A stretch of 64,000 bases of DNA, from positions 18,736,739 through 18,800,738 of the forward strand of contig CM055192.1 of NCBI GenBank assembly GCA_029224185.1, read 5' to 3'. The stretch comes from Karalla daura (taxonomy: Eukaryota > Chordata > Actinopteri > Chaetodontiformes > Leiognathidae). Below the pieces are notes generated by a model. The model was not told the origin of the DNA, ran no database searches, and worked only from the letters and a program-made list of their open reading frames with translations. Below are positions 52,331 through 64,000 of this stretch, one piece after another; position 1 is the first letter of the stretch, and every line of letters starts with the position of its first letter. The translations under genes and the position numbers were made by a program.

Positions 52331-52625
52331 TACAAGGTGTATCCCGTCGGTTTGTTGTTTTTTCCAAAAATGGCACCAGTGGGCCAAGTGGACTCTTGGC
52401 CAAGACCCGCCCTGAAAAAGACTATAAGAAAGCCTCTGCTGCCATCCATCGTATGCAGAAGAAACTGGGGCCCCGCCTGCAGAGGCGCATTGAGGAGCTA
52501 CACAAACGTGACTGCAATGTGCGTGAGTGCAGAGCCGCTTGGCGGTGGGTCCTAGGAAGAGCAGGCGACGAGCAGAGGCCCAGCAAACTGCACCACACAC
52601 CACCGCAGTTATTTATTTATTTTTA
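52331..52625 (+). other. Unassigned open frame before copy C
   Basis: An open frame from before 52331 to the stop at 52624-52626 encodes a basic stretch (EKDYKKASAAIHRMQKKLGP, RLQRRIEELHKRD). It is followed at once by AATAAA (52625-52630). It lies head to head with copy C, whose start is at 52276. I do not recognise it. It could be the last exon of a small gene, a processed pseudogene fragment or chance. Confidence 0.25.
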
Positions 52626-52929
52626 ATAAACTTCCCCGGGTTATTCTAATGTCTGCAGGAGTGCTCAGCGACATCTTTTGAAAGAAACTTCCATTATAAC
52701 TGGCTTCAGTAAAATCCCACATTTCATTTTTTTGTGATTCAGATTCAGAGAACTGTACTATGCCCACAGAGCAATTAAAGGACCAGAGAGCTGTTTAATT
52801 AGTTATACAAGTTACACAACAGATACTCAGAGGAAATGATCTATACCTTCCAGAGTTAATCAGTGCCTTTTTTTTTTAAATATAAAGTGTAAACAAAGGA
52901 TAAGGGAAATATAAAGCTAACTCAGTCAT

Positions 52930-53075
52930 TGTGGGGGCTCTGCTGGTGCCTATCTCCAGTTTCCATTAGACAAAAGGCATGGAATAAATCCTGGGCAGGT
53001 CAGGGCAGGTGGCTGGCAGCTGAAATCAAACCCACAACATTTTAACTGTGGCAACACCACTAATCACTCCATGTG
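52930..53075 (-). repeat. Dispersed repeat fragment
   Basis: GGTGCCTATCTCCAGTTTCC, TGAAATCAAACCCACAACAT and GGCAACACCACTAATCACTC match the reverse of the dispersed repeat at 30.9 kb and 39.9 kb. Confidence 0.5.
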
Positions 53076-53537
53076 AAAATTGCACCGGGGAAGTACAATA
53101 TAAACATTGTTGCGCTGAGAAGTATTCTTACACGAATTGTAAAATCTACAGAATATCTTTAGATTATTGCACAGAGAGCACATGTATTGAAGCATACACA
53201 AAATATATTGACATTATTTCACTGAATGTCATTGGTAGTAACAATCCTACTAGAGGTCAGAATTCAGAGAGTTCAGGATGTTTTTATTCCTGACCACTAA
53301 CGTTTTTCAAATCAAGAGAAGCTCCACTAACGCCACCACTTGTAAGAACTTACTTAATTTTAACTCAAAATAAGATATGAGAACTTCAATTATTTTATGA
53401 AACCGATTGCATAAATTGTTTTAGGCAGGTCTAACTGAAAACACATTAAAAATACATTAACAAGAATAAATTAAATTCAGTTTTATTGAATAAAACACCT
53501 GAATTAGTGCAATAACAGTTTTTTTTTTTCAGAATTA

Positions 53538-54480
53538 TCACATCTTGAAATGGACACAGAAAGCTGTTATATCCTTGGGCATGTTGATCACTACATAACC
53601 CTCAATGATCACTTCAAGCATATCTGGGACAAGAAATGTGGGATCAGTTGAGTTGGCTGTGATCAAAACGATTTCTGGACACTCCACGGGCTTAAGATGA
53701 CAAAGAGAAAGAGAAAGAGAGGAGAAACACCTCTTAGCATACTCCAGTATACAAACCATCAACCATATCTTTTCATGCTCATTTAAAAAAACATCCCACA
53801 TCTTCATATCCCATATCTTAATCTTATGATATGAAAATCTGATTTTGAAATCAGTGAAATAGAGAATAGTGAATGTTTTCTGTAGTTGTTTCGATTGGTG
53901 TGTTGCTACCATTGTGTTAGTTCATGACTGAAGAGATGAGAGTTGAAGCAAATGTAATCCACTGTAGTATTGACATGAAACACCACAAAGTGTAGTCACC
54001 TGGAGGTCATAAGCACTCAAGAGTTTATCAAGGGCTTCGGCCACCCTCCCTGTGCGTGCAGCTTTTTGTCTGAGCAAGCTCTGTGGACGGGGAACATCTA
54101 CAGTCGACTCAGCTCAGCATAGAAATTGTTTCTCAGGTTGACGTTCATGATCCTGTGAAACTCGGAACGAATCTGTAAAGACAAAAAGTGACGATAAAAT
54201 GCCGAAATATATGTGCCACATATAAAATGAATGCAGAACTAAACAGAAAAATTAAAAATCTTCCACTTATCAAGCATGGAGGCAAATCACTGGAACTGCA
54301 TTTCCAACTCATGAGGGTTAAAAAGGGTGAGAAAATAATTGTGACGTCTAGCACAAAAGTATTGACACCAAAGAACCCAAAGAAAATAACAAAATCTGTG
54401 TAATAATACAAGTAATACTCACCTGGGATTCAATTCCAATGGCAGGCCAGTGTTCCTGCTCTCCAACAGGTAGCTCCTCA
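53538..54480 (-). CDS. Unidentified gene, 3' exons, one-base frame break
   Basis: Three linked exon candidates in transcript order: 54480-54423, 54172-54000 and 53690-53538, with GT-AG borders. AATAAA on the minus strand near 53.48 kb serves as a possible end. They encode EELPVGEQEHWPAIGIESQ, then IRSEFHRIMNVNLRNNFYAE, then KAARTGRVAEALDKLLSAYD, then VECPEIVLITANSTDPTF and IIEGYVVINMPKDI, ending CVHFKM. The middle exon is 173 bases where phase requires 174. Its first half reads in one frame up to a TAG after AELSRL, and its second half (STVDVPRPQSLL onward) reads cleanly in another. This indicates a single-base deletion or a sequence error. I recognise no family. The 5' exons were not resolved; an open frame at 56068-55924 may be its first exon. 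Confidence 0.4.
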
Positions 54481-55689
54481 CTGATTAATTATTTTTGCCG
54501 TAGGGCAAAGGTAGTGTGGTGGAAATTTTACATGCATCTAGGAACATTTGATTAATATCAGTATTCATTCAGTTGTAGCCTAAACTCTGTGTGCTGCAGT
54601 CATCAAAGACTCAAAAACTTCACTGTAAGATCACTCACTGCTGTTAACACCTTCATTGTTATGCCTATGGAAGTGTCCTGCACCAGTTGTAAAGACTTGC
54701 TCAGCTTCTGACAATTTGTTTATTGTGACCAAATGGTTTTCACACTTAGGGGTGTGTTGGAGGTCAGGATAAAATGCATTGTGACCTGTCCTTCAGGGAA
54801 GCAGTCCTCTGATCCACTGGCAGTGGTCAGAGGTGCTGTCTTCCTTCTCTGCAGAGAATTAACGCTTGGTACCTGTTCCAGTCTTGCTTTTTGATTTTCC
54901 CAGACATATGAAGAATTTTTCCACAACAGTAGTCTGCATCAGAGCTGGGTGAGGTTTTTGCCTTATGCATAGGGATGGGTCTCAGCAATAAATGTCAAAA
55001 ACTTCAAAATTAAAAAAGCAAAAAGCAAAAATAAAACAGTTTGTTGACAAGGAGAAACAGCTCAGTTCTTCTGTTTCAGCCTAAAAGAGAGCAGATTTAC
55101 ATAACTTACAGAAATAGAAGTAGACTCAGGATTTCCACTATGTATATTATAGTGTTTCCTCTAGAACCTTCGAAGGAGTGGCTGCAGGACACATCACCAT
55201 GTGTGTTTTTGACAACAGATCAGCATGTAGTGATAGAGAGGATGCTGAAGTAGAGATCAGAGACAAACAAAACAACATTAAGGCAAGTACACTCTTCGGT
55301 ATGCAAACAGTGGCACCAACTGGCAGTCTTTTTGGTGGTGTCAGTACCGCAGCAGCTTGATGAGGGCTACAGGGTTAAGGCTTTACAGTACAATGAGGTG
55401 TAAAGCTTCACCAAAAATGACATCCTCTCTGACAAAAGACAGCCCAAAGACAGAGGGCTCTGGGAAAGCCAAGGCATGTCTTGGTGGATTTTAATTGTCC
55501 GTCTTGATGATTTAAAGTCTTAGTAACTTTAGGAATGTTTTTTGCCTATTGAGGCCAACATGACACAGGATGTCGTTGTGTTCTTGCAAGTTAGATAAGA
55601 TTAGATAGATAGTAAGATTAGATAGATAGGTAGTAGTTAGGTAAAATTCATTTTATTAATTTTGTCTATTTTTTCAGTTGTGTCGTGCC

Positions 55690-55800
55690 TGGTTTCCCCC
55701 AAACCAACCAGAACTGAAGAAGCCCTTCGGATGAAGGACGAAACGTCTTCAAACCCCAGAAAGAAGTCCAGTTGCTTGATTAAACTGAACATTGGATACC
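55690..55800 (+). repeat. Dispersed repeat with GAAACGTCTTCA core
   Basis: AACTGAAGAAGCCCTTCGGA, GGACGAAACGTCTTCAAACC and AGTCCAGTTGCTTGATT. This is a sequence family common in teleost genomes; a related fragment lies at 2.83-2.92 kb. Confidence 0.55.
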
Positions 55801-55923
55801 ATGACCTGGATGAATGAGAATCTCCACAGACATTGCTTGACCAAATACAAAACATACCACTATAAACCAGTATTCAAGACTTTTATTTACAACTTGGAAG
55901 TTCACTTTGATGCTGGAACTTAC

Positions 55924-56068
55924 CAGATCTCATCAATTTAAAGACATATGAAATGAAATCTATGGTCAGCAATATTGGAATTGACATTTCTTTGTTATTT
56001 GTGGCTTTTCTAAAGCTCCTGTTTCCTCTCATTAAGTAGAAAAATCCAGGCTCCATCCGTACTGTCAA
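55924..56068 (-). CDS. Possible first coding exon, minus strand
   Basis: An open frame starting MTVRMEPGFFYLMRGNRSF and ending KLMRSG at a strong donor (G/GTAAGT). It lies directly beside the X-box and faces away from the RCC1 gene. It may be the 5' end of the unidentified gene at 53.5-54.5 kb. No family recognised and no second exon proven. Confidence 0.25.
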
Positions 56069-56088
56069 CAGACGCTGCTATGGAAACT

Positions 56089-56102
56089 GTTGCCCTGGCA
56101 GG
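56089..56102. promoter_or_regulatory. X-box-like RFX site
   Basis: GTTGCCCTGGCAGG fits 12 of 14 positions of the RFX X-box pattern, with an extra half site GGCAAC near 56134. It lies 91-104 bases upstream of the proposed RCC1-gene start, the usual distance for ciliary X-boxes. Confidence 0.4.
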
Positions 56103-56192
56103 GAGGGGTGTATGAAATCTCGGCTACAAGGCAACCAAACACGACTGACAGAAGCGTAGAGGAAGAAAAGGAAGATTCAGGAGGACAACAAA

Positions 56193-57775
56193 ATGAAAAG
56201 TTCTCGTTCTTTGGTACAGGTCAGTTACTGGTAGCTGAAAGCCGTCAAATGCTTTCTTGGATGTTGTTTCTTTTTGCCTCTGGACTTAGAAACCAAAGAT
56301 CAGTGGGCATTTTGCATTTAGGTTACATACTCTATTTTTACATGGGGTTGGTAAGACTCAAGTCTTTACCTCATTTAACTTTGTGGACAAATACAAATAA
56401 CTTCTGAAATCGAGATATTTACTGGTGCTAAAACTGGAGTATGACAGTTTGTCCACTGTTAATTTCCCATAGTTCAAAGTCCATTTTGGGTGCTGTTACT
56501 AGTTTATTGCACTCCAGGTCTGTCTTTTTTTTCCCTTTTGATGTTGTTAATTAACTCGCTTTGGCTAACTGGTTATTGCTCTCCTTTTTCAAATGAATGA
56601 CTATCAAGTTCTTAAAATGAGGCTATTCTTTCAAAAATGGTTTCAATAGTCTCTGTCTAGGTTTTTTTCCCAGCAGGATATATCCAGGACACCAAGAAAT
56701 GTCTCAAAATGGTTCTAACTGTGGTTTAATCAAAAGTATGTGATTCAAATCAGCCAGACGTTGCATAGACTGCATAAGGTTGAGATATCTTCTTCCATTG
56801 TGCTAATTTAAAAAAAACAAAAAAAAAACATTGTAAATATAAACATTGTAAATGCAAAACAGCCATTTCAGAATAGTCTAGAATGGATTATCATTAGAAA
56901 ATTATGACTACGGTTTGACTGTCAATACCTTATGAGAAAAACTGAAACATGAATGTGTGTGGCAGAAATACGAAAGTAATTAAAAGTAAGAAAAGTGAGC
57001 AAATCAAACCAGTGCAGGACCCTCATTAAGGACAGCCCCGCCTGCTTTGAAACTCATCTACATAAAACAGATGAAACTGGCGGTTAGGCAGCGCCGAATA
57101 CCATTTGTCCATTACAGGCTGTGGACAGCCATCTGCAGCGCCGTAGCAGCTGTGGCTTCATATCACATATAGACCTCATTAGTGTAGTGGTGCTTGTTTT
57201 TCTTTTGGTTTGTTTTTGAAGTATTTTTTTTAATGCATCAACAGTTACTAATTCTGAACAGTCAACATAAATCTGAAAATGTTGTGTTGAGCTGCAGACT
57301 TGGGGGGATAAAAGCATGCACGATTGTAAAAGATTTGTTCTTTTGTAATTGATCTATTAATGGCAAAGACTTAAATCAGAGCCCTGAGTAGAAGCTCATT
57401 AATCTATGCCACATATGTGCTCCTAGTTGGATAGGTTGTATCCCAGCATTGGGGAAAAAGGGTGCCTTGGTCAAGTCCAGTCTTTATTAAGATTAATGAA
57501 CAGCTTGACATTTTTAGTCCTCTGTCTGAATCGATAATTTTAATACTCACGAGGGCCAATGGGGATCTAAGCTTGCGGAACACATAGTGTGGCCACAGGG
57601 CGCATGTTAAATGTCCAAGTGGTAATCAATGCAAAGAAATTAGCTATTGATCTCTTATAGTTTTGTAATAGGTTATCTATTGGTTTGCTCTTTCGGAAAA
57701 TTCCAATAGCAGTCGGATGGAGTAGTGCTGCTGTAGGGTGTGTGTGTGTGCGTTGTGTACACATGCACATACACC

Positions 57776-57821
<46 letters not shown>

Positions 57822-58543
57822 ATGCAGGGGCACATTCTAATTAGCACAGAGGGCAGATTGTAAATAAACATGTAGAGGAGAATATTGGTGATCTGCATCA
57901 GATCCACACTTCATTACAAATGAGGCTGAGAACCTCACATATACCAGCGGGCCAGTCGTTGCAAAAAGCTACTCTCATTTGATACATTTGTTGTCATACC
58001 ACAACTTGCCCGAAAAAAGTAATTTCACATGTTAATTATGTGCAAATGTATGATATTGTTGTTATCAGATAATTATCTGATTCTGACTCAAACAGCTGGA
58101 CAGGTTAATGGTGACAAAGGTGTGAGCTTGTCATGGATAACATTTTGTTGTATATCAATTTAGTGCATTTATGTCTTATCAATTACACACAGATATGAAT
58201 ATCTTAGCGGATATTCATACGGGCGCGTCTCCATGTATAAACTTACGGTGATGCAAATGTCAGACCCGCTTTCTTACCTCAGAGGAAACAAGCTTTGTTT
58301 TTTTTAGTTTGACTTTTGTCATGTACTGCTTATGAATATTGCTCCTGTTTGTGTTTCAGGATGAACAGAGTGAGATGGATTTGGATCTGCTTTGCTGGGG
58401 TAGTGGGGAGCTTGGCCAGCATGGACATGGCAAGAAGGAGGATGTTTGCTCGGACGAGGCCCACCTTTCCCAGTTCACTGAGGCCGGGCTGGGCAGGGTG
58501 AAGCTGCTGGCATGTGGATCCAGTCACTCTGTTGTGATTACAG
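56193..58543 (+). CDS. RCC1-repeat protein, first two coding exons (partial)
   Basis: Exon 2 (58360-58543) encodes LDLLCWGSGELGQHGHG and LLACGSSHSVVIT, a typical RCC1 blade (WGSGELGQ, then CGSSHSV). It has an AG acceptor and a phase-1 donor (ACA-G/GTACAG). A fitting first exon is 56193-56219 (MKSSRSLVQ, CAG/GTCAGT, phase 0); alternatively the start is the ATG inside exon 2 (MDLDLLCW at 58375). The gene continues past the window, since no further RCC1 blade was found in the following 5.4 kb, implying a long second intron. RCC1 beta-propellers occur in exchange factors, HERC and RCBTB proteins and several ciliary proteins. The exact family cannot be decided from one blade. Confidence 0.7.
57778..57819. 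repeat. (TG)n microsatellite
   Basis: About 21 TG units within intron 1 of the RCC1 gene, preceded by a shorter imperfect TG run at about 57740. Confidence 0.93.
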
Positions 58544-61500
58544 GTACAGACATTCACCATTTGCGCAATGTTCTGGATAGTTTTCTTTTGAATATGTTGC
58601 ACACTGGTGTAGAGACCTGAGTGTTTAATACAGAAAAGTATTGCTTAGTCTAGTAAGTGCAAATGCTTGTTTTAATGATTCTTAGACTACAACTATTTGC
58701 AGTTGCATCTCATATGAAGTCTAGCGTGTGTCCTGAAACACAGTGTGTTGTATTATTTGCTAAATATACTGTAATGTCTGCCTAGGTTTGCAGTATTTGG
58801 AAGTTAATAGGACGTGCTCTAATAACAAGCATAAATTTTGCTATGTTTACTTGCTGAAAACCAATGTCCAGTGAGGTTTTTGAACGTTTATAGAGTAGTT
58901 CAATTGGTCAAAGGATGTTTAAGCAACCAACCTAAAGAGTCCATTAGCAGCCGCCATATATATAGTCTGACATTTGATGGACATGTTTGTCCTGACTACC
59001 TTGAAAAAGGATGACTATTGTATAAAAACCCAACAGCACAATAAGAAACAAAGGTATATTCTGAATAGGTTCAATAGTTCCATAGGCACAAGGTTTACAC
59101 ACCACATGGAGTGTCCTCTCCCTGCCCATGAGGTAATACTGGCCTACTTATTTGCCAATTTGATAGAAACCCTGATGACAGGACGAGAGGAGCCTCCTTC
59201 AGTACATTAGCTGGCAGTAGTCATAAATCAGCAGCCCAGATAAGTCTTATAGATCACCCCAACACAGGGATTCTATACCTCTACTATCATTACAGGGAAA
59301 AAGGTGACATTTTTGATTGATTAAAATGGTGCCGGCTAGCTTAGGCTAAATCATGTTAAGTGATGTGACATTGCAGTTTCACATATCATATTTCTGTCAA
59401 GACAATGATGGTGGAAGGCATTGTCAAGGCATGATATCTGACAGGAGCAGACATCTGGGGGGACCGGAGGAGATTTATGGGAAGGTTTTAGTGGTCTGAG
59501 GGAGATGAGAGAGAGTAAAAAGTGCTCCTTTTTTGTGCATTGTCACTTCCCGAGTGACTGTAAATTTTAGCCCAGCGCTGTTGGGAATTGGAGACATTTA
59601 CACATCCTGACAAATTGCCTGCTGTAAAAGTATTTACTGGTCTTGTCCTCCCTTTATTCTTGACCAGCTCGCAAACACATACCCCCCTCAAAGACACAGA
59701 AATATTTACCCGCGGCAAATTTATGTGACACACGTTTATGTGGCGTACCTGAGCCCTAGCCCAAGCTGTGTCATCATGTTGTCATGTTGAGAGTCCTGGG
59801 TGCCTGTTAATCTTTTAATAGAGGCAGCCTTGAGTAGGTCATAATGGTTTTTATTTCAGCCGCCTCGTCTCAGATCTGTGGCCATTTGGCGCAACTAACC
59901 TAAGCATGTATATAAAAAAAAAAGCCTTGTGCCACCCTCCAACGCACACACTCCTTCACCACATTCACAGATTGAGATCAACTGTTTAATGATTAAAGGT
60001 TGTCACCCCAGCAACAATCACCAGCCAACATTCACTGAGGAACCATAAAGGATGCCAGCCCAGGGCCTATTGTCATGGCAAAGCTGTGCGTGCAGATTAT
60101 ATTTGTTTTTTTGTTTTTTTTATTTGTGCTCAAATTGCAAGACTGACCATTTATAACAATTCATATGTTTTCACTAAGGACACATGTAAAATATGTGATA
60201 ATTGTGCTATTATCAAAATACAAATTTATACAAGCTAACTGCGGAATTACTGCCATTTATTTTGCAATGTAGGGATCCTTTCCCCAGGTGTTTATCGATC
60301 ACTTTTGAGCAAACTTGTTTCAGAAAAGCATTACAAATTGATACCACTGGGTGGCACTATGAGACTGCCAATGAATAAGAATAGCAGAGGCGAGAGGGAT
60401 GGGGGGGGGGGGGGGGGGGTGGTTTGGTGGGCGAAGGGAGGCCCACACTTACCTCACACTCAGACAGAGCTATAATTTACTAATAGTGTGGGAGCCGCCA
60501 TTGCTGTTATCTTTTAATAGATTTGTATGGGGGAAAGCAGGTGCCTGTTGTTAATGTGTCCAATTGCCCAAGTTGCCTACAGAATTTAGGGCATCCATCA
60601 CTGTCGTCGGCGGTGACACCCTGTCGTTCTACTTCACGCGGCGGGCCGGCCGGGCTGGGCTGGTAACAGATGAGGCTTCTCTCTCCTCCAGACGCCCACA
60701 GTCACACAGAGACGACCGCCATACGTGCTCGTGCATGCATACACACGCGGAGAAACACACACACACATCCACGGCTATACCACAGTCTTAGAGGGCAAAC
60801 TCGACTCGTACCCTTTAGCATAGTAAATGCATTTATTTATAGCATATACATCAAATCGATATCGTGGGAAGGGAAATAAAAACGAAGGCACGGCCACCTT
60901 TTGAAAATTGATATCCCGAAAGCTGAGCGGAATTAAAAAAGGCCCATTAAAAAGAAAAAAAAAAATCTCAGTAAACTTTGCCCCCCGTTGCTTTGAATTC
61001 TTGAACTTCCAGCTGCACCCTTGAGCTTAGCCGGGGGGCACCATGTTGCTTGCAAGGTTGCCCTCCGCCCTGGAAAACACCCCGTGCAGCTGTGTTTCTT
61101 TAGACCCGAGCTGAGAGTTGGAGGGTATACAGAGGTGCCTGCTAATACCTTGTTAGGGCTGTTTCAGTTGCCGGGTCTGAGTGAGGTCAGTGTCAGTACC
61201 GCTTTAGTTCGAGGCCCTTGATCTGCTGGATGTCGGATGAAGCCAAGGACTCATGTGCTGGCCGCTGGTGACCTACTCTAATTTTCTACAGGAGGCTTGG
61301 CTCTTGTGAGTGCCGTGGACTGTGGAAGAAGTCAGATGTCTCAGGGCAGAAGTGTTTACTTTGATTTAGATCTGCAGAAAGTTGATAGTACAGAAATGAA
61401 CTTTTATATTAAATAATTTCTTGGAATTTTTCGAGTTGCTGTCGCATATTGGACAGTTTGCAAGCCCATCCCCAGTCAGGACTGATGGAGTTAAACTCTT

Positions 61501-64000
61501 TTTTTCCCTCTTTTTTTACTCCCCCCAACCTCTCTTTCCATATGAGTTATGTAGCTTGGTTAGGCCTCGGTGTCAGGTGTTAAACAGCATATGAGGGCTC
61601 TGACCCAGCGTCCTAACCCTTTCTTCCACCCTGACATCTCTCTTAACATAAAACAGAGCCCTCGCTCTCACCGTAATCATAACCATCATGTTACTTTTGT
61701 GCTGTTTTCCTCCGCATGCTTACCAACAGGGTAAGCATTCCTCTGATGCTACTCTCATTCCACAGCTGTGAACACATAGTTCTGTCCTCAACCTATAAAA
61801 ACTTGAAAAATAAATTGTAGGACTATAATGACATCATGCACCTGTTAGTGATAAAGAACACAGTCTGGAATTTTTAAAGTGCATAATATAATAGCACTCG
61901 TCAGTTCAAGCGAGTATCGATATATCCTTTATTCTTGGACTCATTGTAAAAGTCCCTCTGCAAACACTGAGACACCCAGGTCTGTCCGTTCAGTTTGATG
62001 GTGCCTATTAAAATAGATCACAGCGGACGGAGTTTGCTCTCAATTACTTGGTCCTGAAATCCAATACTTTTTTAGAAAAAAAGAAAAGAAATCTTCCAAA
62101 GTAACAGGACTGGACAATTGACCTGCCATCTACCCGGTCCTTATTGGCATTCAGGGCACAATTACATTTCTATAGGGATAGAACAGGATAGCGGAAGACA
62201 GATGGATGGAGACTCAGACAGGCAGCCAGACAGACAGGCACACAATGGCATGAAAAAAGTGTCAGTGTGCACATATGAACTCTCCCTTTCAAATAAGCAG
62301 TCGTGGTCAGGTTCTGCCTTGAGGAAAGGGTTCACGCAGACTCGAGCGGCTACTTTGCCAAATATGTAATTCGCTTGGACTGTCAGGAAACTGTTGTTAA
62401 TATGGAGAGCTATTTTCTCATTTTCTCTCGCTTCCTGTCTTTCTTTCAAGCCATCTATGCCTTTAGGCAAATGCACCTTTACCTATGTATTTTATTGTCT
62501 TGTTTAATGTTTGTCAAAGAGTGCAATTCTCAGAATAATTCTAGGGAAAGTATTGGCCATCCCCCTGCATGACAACTCCAATATGTCTGCTTTGGACACG
62601 GCACTGAGCGCAGCTTTGGTAATAATTTGCCATTTAGCTGTGTTGATGTTTTTCTACGATTTCCCAGTTGGGAAAGTTGAATGAATGGGGTAGCTGAGGG
62701 GAGACCCCTGTCCTTGCTTTTTGCCCTCTCGCTCACTCACGCTCTCTCGCCCTCCCCATCTATCTGGCTCTCTCCCTTGATCTCGGCGCTAATTTGGTCA
62801 AGCGGGTTGAGCGCTTAGCTTTGCTTTTTAAGGTCAACCGCGGCACCGACGTGTTTATGTTGCCGTAATATGGGATTAACTCTGCCGGAGAAGCACTTGA
62901 AATATGTAGCTCACTCTCCTGTGCCTCGAAACAAAAAAGACAATGTTATGCAGAACAAAGATGGGTGGGTGGGGGGGGGGGGGGGGCGACTGTGCCAATT
63001 AGCAGCTAATGAGACAAGCTTGTGAGGATATCCAAATCTTCAACGTGTTTACGACAGACACCCCCCCCACCCCTACTCCTTCAACCTGCGCCTCCCCCAT
63101 CTTGCCTTGCGCCCAGCCTCTTGTAAGGCGGCGAGGGCACCTCGGAGGCCCTCTGTGTGATTATTCACACATGGCCGTGGCCCTGGTGCTTTGAGCGGCG
63201 AATGGGAGAGGAAAAAAAGAAATGCCTTATGTATGGCTAATGTAAAAATGCTCAACTGACACATGGCCAAGGCTCCCCTGCTTTTTTTTCATACTGCCCC
63301 CCCTCACCACAGACATACACACACACACACAGGAACACACAAAACTAACTCTGCCCCATCCTCTGTAGATAGATTGATCCAATGAGGCACTCTGTCCCTC
63401 GCCATCCGTTCCCAATTTTCCTTAATATTGTAAAGCCAGGAATTGGGTGGGTAGGTTGTGGTTGGGAGGCTGGTGAGGGAAACACATTTGATAAGTGAAA
63501 AATAATATGCCAAGAGAAAAACCAGTCATCCCAGTTGCCTTTGACATGCTTTTTATCAGAGATGTCTGTGTTGGAAGTGAAAATAAAATCTGCTTTTGTA
63601 ATAGAGATCTTTGGACAGCCTTGAATGATTCGCCACTACTCCTTTTCCGGCCTCATTTTCTCCAGAGCGTGTGTGGGGAGCGTGTTTGGAATCTCAGCGG
63701 GGAAAATCAAATGTGAGTTGGCCTGGAAGTGTTGCAGTAAACAGTGAGGAAAAAGCAAACACAGGCCAGATCAGGGAATATCATGCAGAGTAATGTTTGG
63801 ACTAAAAAGAAGAACTGTGTAATGGAACGGCACAAATTCCACTCTCCAAAGGGACTCCTAATTGATTCTGTGCTTCATTACTAGTTTCAGTCTCGGGGAG
63901 AAACGGACAGCTCACTTTATTATGAAAGCAGAGCAATAGACATTTAAGTGGGATGCCATGGTGATTATTGTGATATAGTTCTCACTGTATTTGGCAGCCG
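58544..64000 (+). other. Probable long intron of the RCC1 gene
   Basis: No exon or gene recognised on either strand. It contains G runs at 60403-60419 and about 62971-62986 and a C-rich tract near 63061. The sequence from about 59.4 kb on has few repeats and a composition unlike the AT-rich spacers before it, which is compatible with regulatory non-coding DNA, but this cannot be tested here. Confidence 0.45.
60403..60419. repeat. Poly(G) run
   Basis: About 17 consecutive G, capable of forming G-quadruplex. Length in assemblies is often unreliable. Confidence 0.9.

Noticed and set aside
54720..54926. Minus-strand open frame with PEGQVTM as a degenerate arrestin exon 4
   Set aside because: The similarity to the arrestin exon (KGQVQM) is a few residues only, and no neighbouring arrestin exons were found.
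55178..55360. Plus-strand frame with FGMQTVAPTGSLFGG as an FG-nucleoporin exon
   Set aside because: Two FG-like dipeptides are not enough; no splice partners or further repeats are visible.

Overview
The window is vertebrate nuclear DNA, almost certainly from a ray-finned (teleost) fish. It has multi-exon genes with GT-AG introns, AATAAA signals, many (CA)n, (AT)n and (TATC)n microsatellites, and the dispersed repeats typical of teleost genomes. There are no operons, no prokaryotic signals, and no rRNA or tRNA gene that I can see. All gene models below come from reading splice sites and reading phase by eye; family names come from recalled protein families, not from a search.

Layout. (1) 1.8-6.0 kb: wdr54 (minus strand) and a C2orf81-like gene (plus) are divergent, and the gap between them holds a palindromic RFX X-box. 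(2) 6.7-18.6 kb: nol6, complete, 26 exons and about 1148 aa (plus). Two unrelated genes lie inside its introns on the opposite strand: a two-BED-finger hAT-derived ZBED gene in intron 14, and a complete three-exon CART neuropeptide gene in intron 22. No single open reading frame reveals the CART gene. (3) 23.4-29.7 kb: aqp3, complete, six exons (plus). (4) 37.9-42.0 kb: a six-exon single-pass membrane protein (minus) with one mannose-receptor-type cysteine-rich domain and an OST-beta-like membrane segment. (5) 44.5-52.3 kb: a tandem arrestin-domain (ARRDC3-like) cluster (minus) with two complete six-exon genes and a truncated copy between them. The copy at 48.7-52.3 kb has a tail with six PSAP motifs and one PTAP built from a 27-bp minisatellite, plus two PPxY motifs. 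(6) 53.5-56.1 kb: an unidentified minus-strand gene with a one-base frame break. (7) From 56.2 kb: the first two coding exons of an RCC1-repeat gene (plus), which runs out of the window; the last 5.4 kb look non-coding.

How the parts relate. In human, WDR54 and C2orf81 are neighbours (2p13) and NOL6 and AQP3 are neighbours (9p13), so the window joins two conserved neighbour pairs. Nol6 acts in ribosome biogenesis and Aqp3 moves water and glycerol across membranes; the other genes share no obvious pathway with them. The two X-box promoters suggest ciliary expression for the genes beside them. The items most worth following up are the PSAP-array arrestin, the two antisense genes nested in nol6, and the cysteine-rich/OST-beta-like membrane protein.
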